Shown: positions 47,085 to 58,338 of the stretch, piece after piece
How the letters are laid out: each line of letters starts with the position of its first letter
Numbering within the stretch: the stretch's first letter is position 1
From: Maratus speciosus
Lineage: Eukaryota > Arthropoda > Arachnida > Araneae > Salticidae
DNA: 64,000 nucleotides
Assembly: GCA_963932465.1 (NCBI GenBank)
Contig: OZ010790.1
Location: 353,304,254 to 353,368,253 of the forward strand
Direction: 5' to 3'
The notes under the pieces: model-generated
Told to the model about the DNA's origin: nothing
What the model saw: the letters and a program-made list of their open reading frames with translations, nothing else
Database searches by the model: none
Made by a program: the position numbers and the translations under genes

Positions 47085-47995
47085 TAACGTTGTGTTTACC
47101 TGTGGGAGAAGGGGTTATGCAGGTGAAAGAACTTCAAAATTAGGTCATTTTAGCATGATTTCTTTTTATAACATCTGTTTCTACTAAGTATTTGCGATAT
47201 TAATCCGATATTGGCAGACGTTGCAAACGGTGCTAAGACCCTGCCCTATCCATATTTATAGTTAAAAAAAATCATCTTCACGTCATTTTAGCAAGCTTAA
47301 AAAATTGCAACATATTACTCTTTGTCTATCAGACAATCTATAATTTACTTGCTAGACACAAATTGGGTTGAAAAGTTAATTCCAGACGGCTTTAAATCGG
47401 GCAACGAAAGGGCCTGTTTCAAGAGGGGTTTATAGGTTTAAAAAATAAGTCATCTTCCCGTCATTTTAGCAAGCTTAAAAATTACCACATATTACTCTTT
47501 GTCTATCAGACAACCTATAACTAATTTTCTAGATGCAGATTCGGTTGCAAAGTTCAAGCCAGACGGCTTTAAATATGGCAACTTAAATTCCTGTTTCATG
47601 AGTGGTTTATATTTTAAAAGTAATAATTCATCTTCACGTCATTTTAGCAAGCATAAAAATTACAACATATTACTCTTAACCGAAATTCTGTCCTGCAAAT
47701 TAATTATAAATTGTCTGTTAGCCAAAGAGTAATATCTCGTAATGTTTAATCTGGCTAAAATTGCGTTAAAGTAACTTTTTTAAAACGTATAATCCATTCT
47801 TGAAACAGGCACTTTCGTTGCCAGATTTAAAGCCGCCTGGCATTAACTTTGCAACGTTTGCAACGTCTGGCAATACTGGATTAATATCACAAATCGTTAG
47901 TAGAAACATATGTTATAATAAAAAATCATGCTAAAATGACGCAATTTTGAAGTTTTTTCACCTGCATAACCCCTTCTCCCGCATTACACGATAAG
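47085..47995. repeat. Foldback element of about 0.9 kb
   Basis: The left arm (about 47,085-47,230: GGGAGAAGGGGTTATGCAGGTG, then TTCTACTAA, GATATTAATCC, GGCAGACGTTGCAAACG) returns inverted at about 47,850-47,995. Between the arms, a ~185-bp unit containing CGTCATTTTAGCAAGC and ACATATTACTCTTTG is repeated about three times (47,275, 47,457, 47,635) and partly inverted from 47,715 on. Confidence 0.65.
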
Positions 47996-48430
47996 TCTTC
48001 CGCTAGCCAAACTGTCCGCATATGTTCTATATCGTGATACCGAAGGTCATACAGAAAAATGAGCCTTGCTAAAATCACATGTTTTTGTAATATTTACACC
48101 TGTATAACCCCTTATCGCGCAGTTAAATGCAACGTCTCCGGCCAGCCAGACCGTCCGCATATGTACTACACCATAAAACGGAAGAGCATATAGAAAAATG
48201 AGCCTTTCTGAAATGACGTAATTTTGATGTTTTTGACCTGCATAAACCATTCTCCCGCAGATAAATGCAACTTCTCCCGCCAGCCAAACCATCCGCATAC
48301 GTACTACACCATAAAACGGAAGAACACATAGAAAAGGAGCCTTACTAAAATGACGTAATTTTGAAGTTTTTTTCACCTGCATAACCACTTCTCCGGCAGG
48401 TAAATGCAACGTCTCCTGCCAGCCAGACTG
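47940..48430. repeat. Tandem ~117-bp repeats derived from the foldback arm
   Basis: The unit contains TTTTTCACCTGCATAACC, CTTCTCCCGC, CGCCAGCCAGACCGTCCGCAT, ACTACACCATAAAACGGAAG and GAGCCTTGCTAAAATGACG. About four units are present. Two more partial units appear at about 51,120-51,325, after the next array. Confidence 0.7.
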
Positions 48431-48439
48431 TTTACATAC

Positions 48440-48620
48440 GTACTATTATAGACCCACGACGAGAAGAGACCTGTCAATCAAACATGACGTATCCTAAGAC
48501 GAACCCATTTCTTCCAAATCGGAGCGGGGATTTGCTTCTCTACGCCGCGCCGTAGAGAAAAAAGGAAAGGTTGCTATATTCCCCAAATATGCGAGATTTT
48601 GGCGCTATTTATATATATAT
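48440..48620. other. GC-balanced island with a 9-bp hairpin
   Basis: It stands out from AT-rich surroundings (GAGAAGAGACCTGTCAATC, ATGACGTATCC, GGAGCGGGGATT). TTCTCTACG (48,536-48,544) pairs with CGTAGAGAA (48,551-48,559) around CCGCGC. It may be a SINE or transposon end. I cannot name it. Confidence 0.35.
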
Positions 48621-49134
48621 TATTGAATTTAAAGAGGAATTATATAAAAGCGTTAAAAATTTATATAAACTATGTTACTTTTTAATTATTACGATAATAC
48701 AGAGAATTACTTATTTTGTTTAAGTATAATTTATTAAATATTTTGTTAAAAAATAGTATTTCTTTTTTTTAATAAAGGAATTACAGCACGACTTTTTGTA
48801 ATAGCGAAATACTTCAGAAATACTAATTTACTTTATTTAAGCACATCTTTCATTTTAAGAATAATCAATTGAATTGTGTATTTTTGTAAAGGTAATAATA
48901 TCATATTTTGACTTTTAACTTATATTAGCTTAAAACTCAATGTATTTTTAAATACTTTTAATAACCAATAAAGATATAATTTAACACAATAGTCAATGAA
49001 AAATATTAAAAATAAAATAAAATAAAGTAATAATTAAAGATTTTATTTTTAATTTACCAGCTTAATTTATAATATAATTACAAAAAAATTTTAAGGCAAA
49101 TTAATGATCCAACTATGACCTTTTTCTTAATTTA
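48621..49134. other. Very AT-rich sequence, nothing recognised
   Basis: Low-complexity A/T sequence leading into the G-run array. Confidence 0.5.
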
Positions 49135-50935
49135 TTTTTAGCTCGATGGACAGAAAAAAATATCTACGAGCTGAAATATTAAAAAATAGATGCAACTGTA
49201 GTCCGTTTTTAAAAATGAAGAATATATATACGAAATAAGTTAAATTAAGAAGTGCACTCGACAAAAGGAGGGGGGGGGGGGCTCCTGATATAAAATTATA
49301 AGCGACTTGCTGTTTCAGAATGGCAGTATTTTTTTTTCTTTATTTCTGTGCTGTCACGTCCAAAAATTCTGTTCAAAACGCCCGTTTTGATCTTTTCTTC
49401 TACGTTTATTTTTTGCTCTATGGACAGAAAAAAAAATCTACGAAGGGAAATATTAAAAAAATAGATGCATCTAAAATCCGTAGCTCAGACCGCATTTTTT
49501 AAAATGAAGAATACATATATTAAGTAAGTTTAATTAAGAAATGCACTTAAAAAAAGGCAGGGGGGGGGGGGGAGCTCCTGATGTAAAATTATAAGCGACT
49601 TGCTGTTTCAGAATAGCAGTACTTTTTTTCTTTAATTTTGAGCTGTCAGGTACGAAAATTCTGTTCAAAACGCCAGTTTTGATCTTTTCTAAGTTTATTT
49701 TTTGCTCTATGGACAGAAAAAAAAATCTACGAAGGGAAATATTAAAAAATAGATGCATCTAAAATCCGTAGCCCAGACCGCATTTTTTAAAATGAAGAAT
49801 ATATATATTAAATAAGTTAAATTAAGAAATGCACTTAAAAAAAGGCGGGGGGGGGGGGGAGCTCCTGATGTAAAATTATAAGCGACTTGCTGTTTCAGAA
49901 TAGCAGTACTTTTTTTCTTTAATTTTGTGCTGTCAGGTACGAAAATTCTGTTCAAAACGCCAGTTTTGATCTTTTCGCTCTATGAACAGAAAAAAAATAT
50001 ACGAAGGGAAATATTAAAAAATAGATGCAACTAAAGTCAGTAACTCAGACCGCGTTTTTTAAAATGAAGAATATATATATGAAATAAGTTAAATTAAGAA
50101 ATGCACTTAAGAAAAGGAGGGGGGGGGGGAGCTCCTGATGTAAAATTATAAGCGACTTGCTGTTTCAGAATGGCAGTATTTTTTTTTCTTTATTTCTGTG
50201 CTGTCACGTCCGAAAATTCTGTTCAAAACGCCTGTTTTGATCTTTTCGCTCTATGGACAGAAAAAAAAAATCTACGAAGGGAAATATTAAAAAATAGATG
50301 CATTTAAAATCCGTAGCCCAGACCGCATTTTTTAAAATGAAGAATATATATATATATGAAATAAGTTAAATTAAGAAATGCACTTAACAAAAGGAGTGGG
50401 GGGGGGGGAGCTCCTGATGTAAAATTATAAGCGACTTGCTGTTTCAGAATGATAGTATTTTTTTTTCTTTATTTCTGTGCTGTCACGTCCAAAAATTCTG
50501 TTCAAAACGCCCGTTTTGATCTTTTCTACGTTTATTTTTTGCTCTATGGACAGAAAAAAAAATCTACGAAGGGAAATATTAAAAAATAGATGCATCTAAA
50601 ATCCGTAGCCCAGACCGCATTTTTAAAAATGAAGAATATATATATTAAATAAGTTAAATTAAGAAATGCACTTAAAAAAAGGCGGGGGGTGGAGGGGAGC
50701 TCCTGATGTAAAATTATAAGCGACTTGCTGTTTCAGAATAGTAGTACTTTTTTTCTTTAATTTTGTGCTGTCAGGTACGAAAATTCTGTTCAAAACGCCA
50801 GTTTTGATCTTTTCGCTCTATGAACAGAAAAAAAATCTACGAAGGGAAATATTAAAAAATAGATGCAACTATAGTCCGTAGCCCAGACCGCGTTTTTTAA
50901 AATGAATAATATATATATATGAAATAAGTTAAACA
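49135..50935. repeat. Tandem array of ~270-290 bp units, each with a G run
   Basis: The block AGCTCCTGATGTAAAATTATAAGCG (or GCTCCTGATA in the first unit) recurs at about 49,281, 49,571, 49,859, 50,129, 50,408 and 50,697. Each copy is preceded by a run of about 9-13 G, broken in some units (for example GGCGGGGGGTGGAGGGG in the last). Units also share CAGAAAAAAAAATCTACGAAGGGAAA and CCAGACCGCATTTTTTAAAATG. Identity between units is high, so the array is young. Confidence 0.85.
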
Positions 50936-51325
50936 GGTTTCTGTGAAGGAATGTGCAAGTTATTGGCGCGAAAATTATTTCATTGCAACCCCTAGCTCTT
51001 AGTGGGGAATGGTCAAACTGAAACATCGGGGTCATTTTTTCCCTCCAGTATCGCCTTGTACACCCTCCGTAAAATAGAGTCATCTAAAAGAGGGTGTTTC
51101 CCAAGTCTCATCTCGTGGTGGGTTAATAATACACCATAAAATGTGAGATCATATAAAACACTGAGCCTTGCTAAAATGGTGAAAATTTGAAGCCTTTGGA
51201 CCTGCATAACGCCTTCTCCCGCAGGAAAACTCAACGTCTCCCGCCAGCCAGACCGTCTGCATATGTACTACACCATAAAACGGAAGGTCATATAGAAAAA
51301 TAAGCCTTGCTAAAATCACGTGTTT
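50936..51325. repeat. Transition segment with two partial ~117-bp units
   Basis: After a unique stretch (51,000-51,110) come GCATAACGCCTTCTCCCGC and CGCCAGCCAGACCGTCTGCAT, the same unit type as 47,940-48,430. The G-run array thus interrupts, or was inserted beside, the ~117-bp array. Confidence 0.6.
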
Positions 51326-52539
51326 TTTGAAGGTGCTAGCTCTCAGACTATAAGCAATATGTAAAGCGAAATGTTTCCAATGAAGATAATGACGTCATTC
51401 GGAAAACAAAACACGCATTTTAATCCTTGAATTAAAATATTTTACTATAATTGTGTCAGTAATAACGTCATATTCCTTATCCTTATTCCAAAACATGCAT
51501 AGACTGGAATCTTGCAATTTATTTAAATTTCCTTGGTATAGACAAAATAAAATACCTCTGAAATTTGCATCATTTCCAATTCATTAAAATGAATATTTAA
51601 TGAAACTCAGGAATTTTAAAACAATTGCTTAAATGAAGCTTTAATCTCGGAAGGCGTGAATAGTTCTGATAGAGAAAATGATGTTATATTCGAAAGAAAG
51701 TGTTCATTCTCATATGGACCCCAAATGTATTATGGCACACTGTAGAATTCTTTCAAACAAACAACCGATTTCTGATAAAGTTTTCCATAGTGTGAAGTAG
51801 TTACCTACCTGATAAAAGCGCAGAAAAATCCAGTAAATGCACAGGAATGGTGTGTTAGGAACTGTCAATCACATCATGAAATTTAGGGTCTATATAAAAC
51901 GGAAATATTTTATTATGATTTAGTAAATATGACGTCATATTCACTGGTTTTAACATCTCATTCAGCAAATTAAAATCCAGAAGAGGAGCTCTTTTTAAGC
52001 ACAGTACGATCTTTTGGCAGAATTAAGTATAACAATAGTCATTGGTTCATTTTACGGTCAGGTGATGCATTCAGAAAAGCAGCTTTTTGTCAAAACTTTC
52101 TTTTAGACACACCAAAACGTGTTGTTTTCGTTTTGTTAACTTGCCAAGTGTCTGAAGAATATTGAAATTTTCATGTCGAACGAACTTTAGATAGTGTTTG
52201 TTGATTTATATTGAACTATCCTGGTATTAGGTAAAGTTTTCCAAAAAAATTTCGAAATAAATTTAAGCTTTTCCGTACAATATTATGCGCAATAACTTTT
52301 TAATTGATTGTGTTCCAAGGTATTTTTTTTTATTTAACTGTTTTACATTTCAAAAGTTGGTACATTCATAATGTTAAAATGATTTATGCCTATTGGTAGC
52401 ACCGACTAAATGCATTTTTAATTGAGATTTCAACGAAGCTTTCAATTACTGTTTTTTTTTTTTTTTTTTACCTTAAATGTTTTCGAAATTTTCATAAGTT
52501 AAAGGGATTTATGATAGTACCAATTATGGCTACAGTTAC
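51326..52539. other. Sequence without a recognised gene
   Basis: GACGTCAT or ACGTCATATTC recurs at about 51,390, 51,465 and 51,930, which may mark a decayed repeat. A T tract lies at about 52,451-52,469. No ORF of interest. Confidence 0.4.
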
Positions 52540-52662
52540 TACAAAAGATGTCGAGCAAGTGAAGCGAGCCGTGGACGCGTAGCAATCCCAGTGAATTGTG
52601 TCGCAATTCAAGGAGGTTGGCAAGCGTTAGTGAGCAGGAGGCAGAGCCCCCTAGTACTAAAA
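52540..52662 (+). mobile_element. Second Helitron/Helentron-like 3' end
   Basis: GAGCAAGTGAAGCGAGCCGTGG, GTTGGCAAGCGTTAGTGAGC and the hairpin GGAGGCAGAGCCCCCTAGTA share order and sequence with 46,011-46,078. ATTGTGTCGCAATT nearby forms a second small palindrome. No coding sequence is linked to it. Confidence 0.35.
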
Positions 52663-53345
52663 AATGGACAAGCTCTTTAAGAAATAAATATTTGTTAGAC
52701 CAGAGTTTAAAGTACCGAAAAATGTGACCTATGATATAATTGATATAAAGACGTTTATGTGTATTTCAGCTTCAATTAACCAATTGATTTACCTCAAAAC
52801 TAAAATTACTATGTTTATTTTAAATTGAAATGTTCGTTCATACCATATTAAATGTGTATTATCAAGGCAAGATAATCAGCAGCATTATTGTTTTCATTTT
52901 TTTAAGACATGCATATCGGGATACATACCCCGAGATATATATAAAAAAAATGCAATCACAGTTCAAAATGACCGCAATTTTTTGGAGCGTACATAACGTA
53001 TTATATGTAATTTGAGTGGTAATTTTCAGCTACAGCGCTTATCACAGAAATGCTATTTTCATTTTTAGACTTTATTGAGCTTGCCTATACATACATAGGA
53101 GAGTGTGACTTTCAAAGGACGCCTAATCAATAATTTAGAAAATATAGTTCTCTCTTTCAATGTATTATATTTGTAAACTTGCACTATATAAAACACTACA
53201 ATCTGCAGAAAAAACTACTTTTATTGCGTATTTCTGACATTGTAAAACTCGGTTTACAATGAAAGCCAATGGACGCAGTCGGAGGATTTTTGCGAATCCA
53301 AAAATTTGATTTTCGGTATAAGGTGATTTTTGAAACTCGCGTCCT
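52663..53345. other. AT-rich sequence, nothing recognised
   Basis: One 61-codon ORF at 52,830-53,015 has no domain signature. Confidence 0.45.
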
Positions 53346-53417
53346 CATACACACACACACACACACACATATCTATCTATCTATCTATCTATATATATAT
53401 ATATAGATAGATAGATT

Positions 53418-53449
<32 letters not shown>

Positions 53450-53497
53450 AAGAGCCAAAGAGAAAGAGAAATGCAGATAGATAGATAGCTAGATATG
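53346..53497. repeat. Compound microsatellite (AC)n(ATCT)n(TA)n(GATA)n(GA)n
   Basis: Five simple motifs follow directly on one another. ATCT and GATA are complementary, so the block can fold back around the central TA run. Confidence 0.95.
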
Positions 53498-53599
53498 TAT
53501 AGATAATTATAAATTGGTTATGTTAAAATGGAAAATTGTAAAAATAGTACACAATTTTGGATAATGTTCACATAGAAACAAGCATTTTGCGCATATGTG

Positions 53600-54090
53600 A
53601 AACTGCTGCATTTAATCTGATTTAAAAAGTAAAACAGCGCTGCATGACTAAAAACATATTTTGAAAAAATGACTATTTAAATTAAGTTCTGAACTTGTTC
53701 TTTTTTATACATTAGTGATCTTAAAATCTAATCTATTTTGCAAGTGCATGTTTTTCCTCAACTGTTTCTCCGTAATTATACAAATGTTTCGTTAATCTGA
53801 AATTGTAACATTAAGTCTAATTTAAAGACAAAAACATTGTTAAATAACTAACAAAAATTATCATTAAATAAATGTAATTCTATGCACTTTTTAATTTCGT
53901 GCATTTATTTTTATTTTGTACATTTTCTTTTGTGATCTTAAAATCTAATCTATTTTGTATACATATTTTTTTCTAAATAATTTTTGACATAGTTAGACAC
54001 TACGGTTCTCAAATCACAGATTTTTTCATTAAATCTAATTTAAAAGCGAAAACCCTCTTTCAGAACGTACAATATTTTTTATAAAATGAA
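53600..54090. repeat. Decayed ~217-bp tandem repeat, about 2.3 units
   Basis: TGATCTTAAAATCTAATCTATTTTG occurs at 53,716 and 53,933, 217 bp apart. A TTTAATCTGATTTAAAAAGTAAAA-like block occurs three times (about 53,610, 53,812, 54,032). Confidence 0.7.
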
Positions 54091-55095
54091 TATTTTAATT
54101 GCATTCTAAATACTTCTCAGTTTTGTTAAATTTTTTCCCGCTATATAGCATAATTCTCTTTCCATTCAGAAAGCGGAAAATTCTTCTTTTTCTGAAGAAT
54201 TCCTAACGCAATTAGGTATTGATTTATTGGCAAACGAATTAATATAAAACAAACGCTAACTGATATCTAACCTTATTTAGCTGATTGATGTGAATTTAAT
54301 GCTTTTTTGAGATATTAAGGAAAGAAAATATAATAATCATTCTTAGTCAAGTTCCAATTTTCAGAAATTGCTTGAAAGAAAGTTTTATATTAAAAATACA
54401 GAATGCGTTGAATATTTTAAAGATATTTCCTATTTTAAATCATAATCATGATATGGATCGTCACAAATTTACATGTACTTGGAAAAACAAATTAATATGA
54501 AACAAATATATGAATAGGTATGCAATCTTTTTAATTTAATTAACGTTTTCGATATTAAGCGTACTTAATAGTACCGGTTATTGTTACGTGACTATAATTT
54601 TGTTTTGAAAACGATTTTTTATTATGTTCATACAATAATACTACTTTTACTTTATTCGTATCTCAGCATTTAGTAGTAAAAAATAAATATTTGCTTATTT
54701 GACCGTTGAATAATTCTTTTATTTTAAGCATTTATTTATTTCTTTAAATTAGAAAAAAGGATACTACATTTCAGAAACAATTCGAGAAGATAATAAAAAA
54801 ATAAACGTGCTGGAAGGTTGTTAAGGTTATTAATACAAGATCTAGTAGAATATTTTCCGAATGTTTTCAAAGATACATCTTCACTCTGTTCCCACATTAA
54901 TAGTATACAAAATAACTGTATTCTTTAAATTATAATGACAATTATTAAATTATAGTAAAAATTAACTTTTTTGATTTGTACAGCTATTTATTGTTTTAAA
55001 CTTAATGAAGAGAAACACTCATAAGAATACATGCTCTTAATTTTTTGATTATGCTGTTTCTGCAGATCTTGTTTTTAGTTATCATTATTTTTCAG
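54091..55095. other. AT-rich sequence before a candidate exon
   Basis: No gene or repeat is recognised. It could be intronic if the exon at 55,096 is real. Confidence 0.4.
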
Positions 55096-55176
55096 CTGCC
55101 GGGGAAACCTAATGGGAATATAGAATGTCTTCGTAGGAGAGAAAATGCTTTCTCTGATTTACCTAATTTGTGCGAA
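55096..55176 (+). CDS. Candidate internal exon (27 codons)
   Basis: Preceded by TTATTTTTCAG, a good 3' splice site, and followed by GTAAGAG, a good 5' splice site. The 81 nt between are open and more GC-balanced than the surroundings. They encode LPGKPNGNIECLRRRENAF followed by SDLPNLCE, with two Cys 15 residues apart. The length is a multiple of three, which fits a phase-symmetric exon. No family is recognised; a small Cys-containing module of a secreted protein is possible. Partner exons are not visible nearby, so they lie far away, outside the window, or do not exist. Confidence 0.35.
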
Positions 55177-55646
55177 GTAAGAGCTTATTTTTTTAGCTAT
55201 CTAAAAATTAATAATCATTCCTCATAGTCAATTTCTATCGATTTCGTCTATCTTCTGTCAATTTCTGTCGTGGACCCGGTAAAATACCTGGAGTCCACTA
55301 GACGCAAACGGAAAGGGTATACATTTTCAATTATAAGGAATATTTTTGTTGATAGTAAATTCTTTCGACCATCGATTATCAATAATTTGTTGATAATAAA
55401 CACAGAAGTTTTTATGAAAATACTTTGAAGCATTTCGTTTAATTTATAAAAACTAACTGTATAAAAGTTAACTGTATGTGTGCGCAAAGGTAAATTAATT
55501 AAATTTCTGATCTCAGCTAGATGCCGCATTCCCAGTTTTAACTTTTTTCAACGACACTTATGGAGTTTTTAACGAGGGAGATTAAGTTAATATTACTTTT
55601 AAAACATGGAGAAATGGCATATCAGGATTCTGAACACAACTATGTA
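55177..55646. other. AT-rich sequence after the candidate exon
   Basis: The minus-strand ORF at 55,248-55,529 (93 codons) has no recognisable domain and looks random. Confidence 0.4.
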
Positions 55647-55705
55647 CAAAAACAAAAAAAAAACAAAAAAAAAAAAAAACAAAAAAAAAACAAAAAAAAA
55701 AAAAA
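55647..55705. repeat. (A)nC microsatellite
   Basis: A runs of about 8-14 nt separated by single C. Confidence 0.95.
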
Positions 55706-56339
55706 CATGTGAATGAAGATTGTATCTTGACCTGAGGACGATGATGATGATTTTTTTTACGTTTTAAAGATCCTATTAGTGTATTATTATCTTTAAAATA
55801 AAAATGTTTAAAACATGACAGTACACTTCTTCAGTGCAATCAAAACAATAATGCAACAGCAAAACCTTCTATGTACCCCTGACTAGTGATGGGCGATAAC
55901 GAGATGTTTTTCTCGATTTTCTCGATTGTATGGACATTTCGATATTTTTCGATTGTATAAATTTTTTCTCGATGACTACAGTTTGCAAATTTCTTTTATA
56001 AATCATATATTATGTATTATATACGCCATACATTTATCAAGAATCGTCTGCGGGTGAACTGGAATGAGTCGATGTTAATAAAGACTAGGTGACTTCGACC
56101 GCTAGCGGGCCCCTCCTTTAATCGGGGCCCCTAATTTATACGTAATCTTGTAATATGAAATCACGAACAGGTTACCCGCTATATACGGCACTGATATATG
56201 ATAGCAGGCGGGTGTGGTGTGCACGCACTACAAAATCTTGTAAAAAATATTATATCGAAACGAATGAACGTCGGACCAGATCTCTTGGGGGAGAGGTCAA
56301 AGCGAGCGGAGGGGCACAGTAGCCGCATAATATGATTAA

Positions 56340-57240
56340 GTCGTCACAGGTCTTTAGGCCTTTCCAACCATATGTCACATGAGAAGTCTGGATCTGAATT
56401 TATAAAAATGCCCTCCCCGTGGGGGGAAAGGGGGGAGGGTTGCGGGAGGTGGATAACATGAGTAAGTGGTCATAAGCCTTTCCAACAATATGTCACATGA
56501 GGGGTCTCGGCTAAATTTAGCAAAACACCCCCGTGGGGGAAAAGTGGGGGGGGTGGTCACCGGAGGTGCATTACATCAATAAGTAGTCACAGACCTTTCC
56601 AACGATATCTCACATGTGGGGTCTTGGCTAAATTTAGAAAAGTGTTTCCCCGGGTGGGGGGTTCAAAATGGGGGGATGGACATCGGAGGAGCATAACATC
56701 AATAAGTAGTCACAGACATTTCCAACGATATCTCCCATGAGGGGTCTTGGCTAAATTTGAAAAAGTGTCCCCCGGTAGGGGCAAATTGGGGGAGACTGTC
56801 ACCGAAGGTGCATAACATCAATAAATAGTCACAGACCTTTCCAACGATATCTCACATGAGGGGTCTTGGCTAAATTTGGAAAAGTGCCCCGGGGGGGGCA
56901 AAGTGGTGGTGAAGACACCGTAGGTACATAACATCAATAAGTAGTCACAGACCTTTCCAACGATATCTCACACGAGGAGTCTTAACTAAATTTGAAAAAG
57001 TGTCCCCCCGGGGGGGGGCAAAGTGTGGTGGGGACTGTCACCGGAAGTGCATAACATCAATAAGTAGTCACAGACCTTTTCAACGATACCTCATAAGAGG
57101 TGTATTGACTAAATTTGGAAAAGTGTCCTCCGGGGGGGGCGGCCGCCGGAAGTGCATAGCATCAATAAGTAGTCACAAACCTTTCTAACGATATGTCACA
57201 TGAGGGGTCTTGGCTAAATTTGGAGAAGTGTCCTGAAATT
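56340..57240. repeat. ~120-bp satellite, left half of the hAT element
   Basis: About eight units containing AACATCAATAAGTAGTCACAG, CTTTCCAACGATATCTCACATGAGG and GTCTTGGCTAAATTTGG, followed by a C/G-rich stretch (CCCCCGGGGGGGG). ATCAATAA recurs at about 56,573, 56,698, 56,817, 56,929, 57,054 and 57,158, steps of about 104-125 bp. Confidence 0.85.
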
Positions 57241-57840
57241 TCATATATTATAAGTAATATTTAGCGGAGGGTACCATAAAAAAATCCGATCTAAAATGAC
57301 AAAAGCGGAAAAAACTACCCTCGCAGTGGGGGCCAAATTAGGGAGGGGAGGAAGAAAGTCTCATAATATGAAAGAGTCATCCGAGAGCTTACCGATGACA
57401 TATCACATGACTGGTCCAAAAAAAGTTTGAAAATTGCTCCCCCTCTTTCCCACCGTGGGCCCACTCTTTCATCCCTGAAATCACGCAGCCGCCACTTTAA
57501 AATTTTTATGTTCAATAAATAATATTTACCGGAAGACTGCATAAAAAACTCATATCTAAAGTGATATTTAAATTTATTATAGAAATCGGCTACGGTTTTA
57601 AAAATTTGTTCGCCCCTTCCCCCCCCCCCCCTTTGGGCGAAGAAAGGTTCATAGTATGAGAAAGTGGTCAAAGGGCTTTTCGATTATATGCCACAGGAAG
57701 GGTTCGGTAAAATTTTTAAAATTACACCCCATGAGTCCACTCTCACGTCCTCCTCCCTCGAAATCACCCGACCCACCTTCCTCTTTGAAAATCTTATATT
57801 TAATAAATAATTTTTATCGGAGGGATCCAGGTATGTGATA
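57241..57840. repeat. Diverged satellite-like units with polypyrimidine blocks
   Basis: AATATTTAGCGGAGGGTACCATAAAAA, AATATTTACCGGAAGACTGCATAAAAA and AATTTTTATCGGAGGGATCC mark unit starts at about 57,250, 57,520 and 57,808. Related units lie inverted at 60,330-60,990 (ATGGAGCCCTCCGATAAATA). Confidence 0.6.
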
Positions 57841-57972
57841 TCTTGGTAGGGCTAAAATAAGAGAAACTTTGAAAATTAGGGCTTCATTTCACAGCTCATT
57901 GTCATGCCCTTTTCTCTATCTCGTCCCTTGGTACTCTCGATAAATTTTCTTACTTTTCTTCTCTGCCGAGGA

Positions 57973-58210
57973 CGAGAGAAAACCTCGAAAACCTTCTCAT
58001 AGCGAAATGTTGAAAAGCGCGAGAGAAATTCTCAAAAGGCTTTTCATTGGGAGATTTCGAAAAGGACGAGAGTAACAAGCGAGAGGCTTCCCATCGGGAG
58101 AGGTTGAAAAGAGCGAGAGGAAACTCTCGAGAGACTTCCCATCCCGAAAGGTTTAAAACCGCGAGAGAACCAAACATCGAGCATCCCATCTGGAAGCGTT
58201 GAAATGCTGG
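57973..58210. repeat. 47-bp tandem repeat, five units
   Basis: CGAGAGnAA begins units at 57,973, 58,020, 58,067, 58,114 and 58,162. Each contains a TTCCCAT-GGGAGAGGTTGAAAAG-like second half. Confidence 0.85.
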
Positions 58211-58338
58211 AAAAATCATCGAGATGAGATTTGCCGAAATGCGAGATGGGAATGAAGCTTTCAGAGTCAAACTTACCGCATTTCTGGTTTAAGTCATAAT
58301 TTTTCAAAGGAGTCCATCTGCTTATCCAATCTCTTTTT

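Noticed and set aside
48047..48409. 120-codon minus ORF with internal amino-acid repeats
   Set aside because: The repetition comes from the ~117-bp tandem units, whose length happens to be divisible by three. No coding signal beyond that.
53346..53497. Compound GATA/ATCT block as a possible regulatory GATA cluster
   Set aside because: It is a plain compound microsatellite; simple repeats of this kind need no regulatory explanation.
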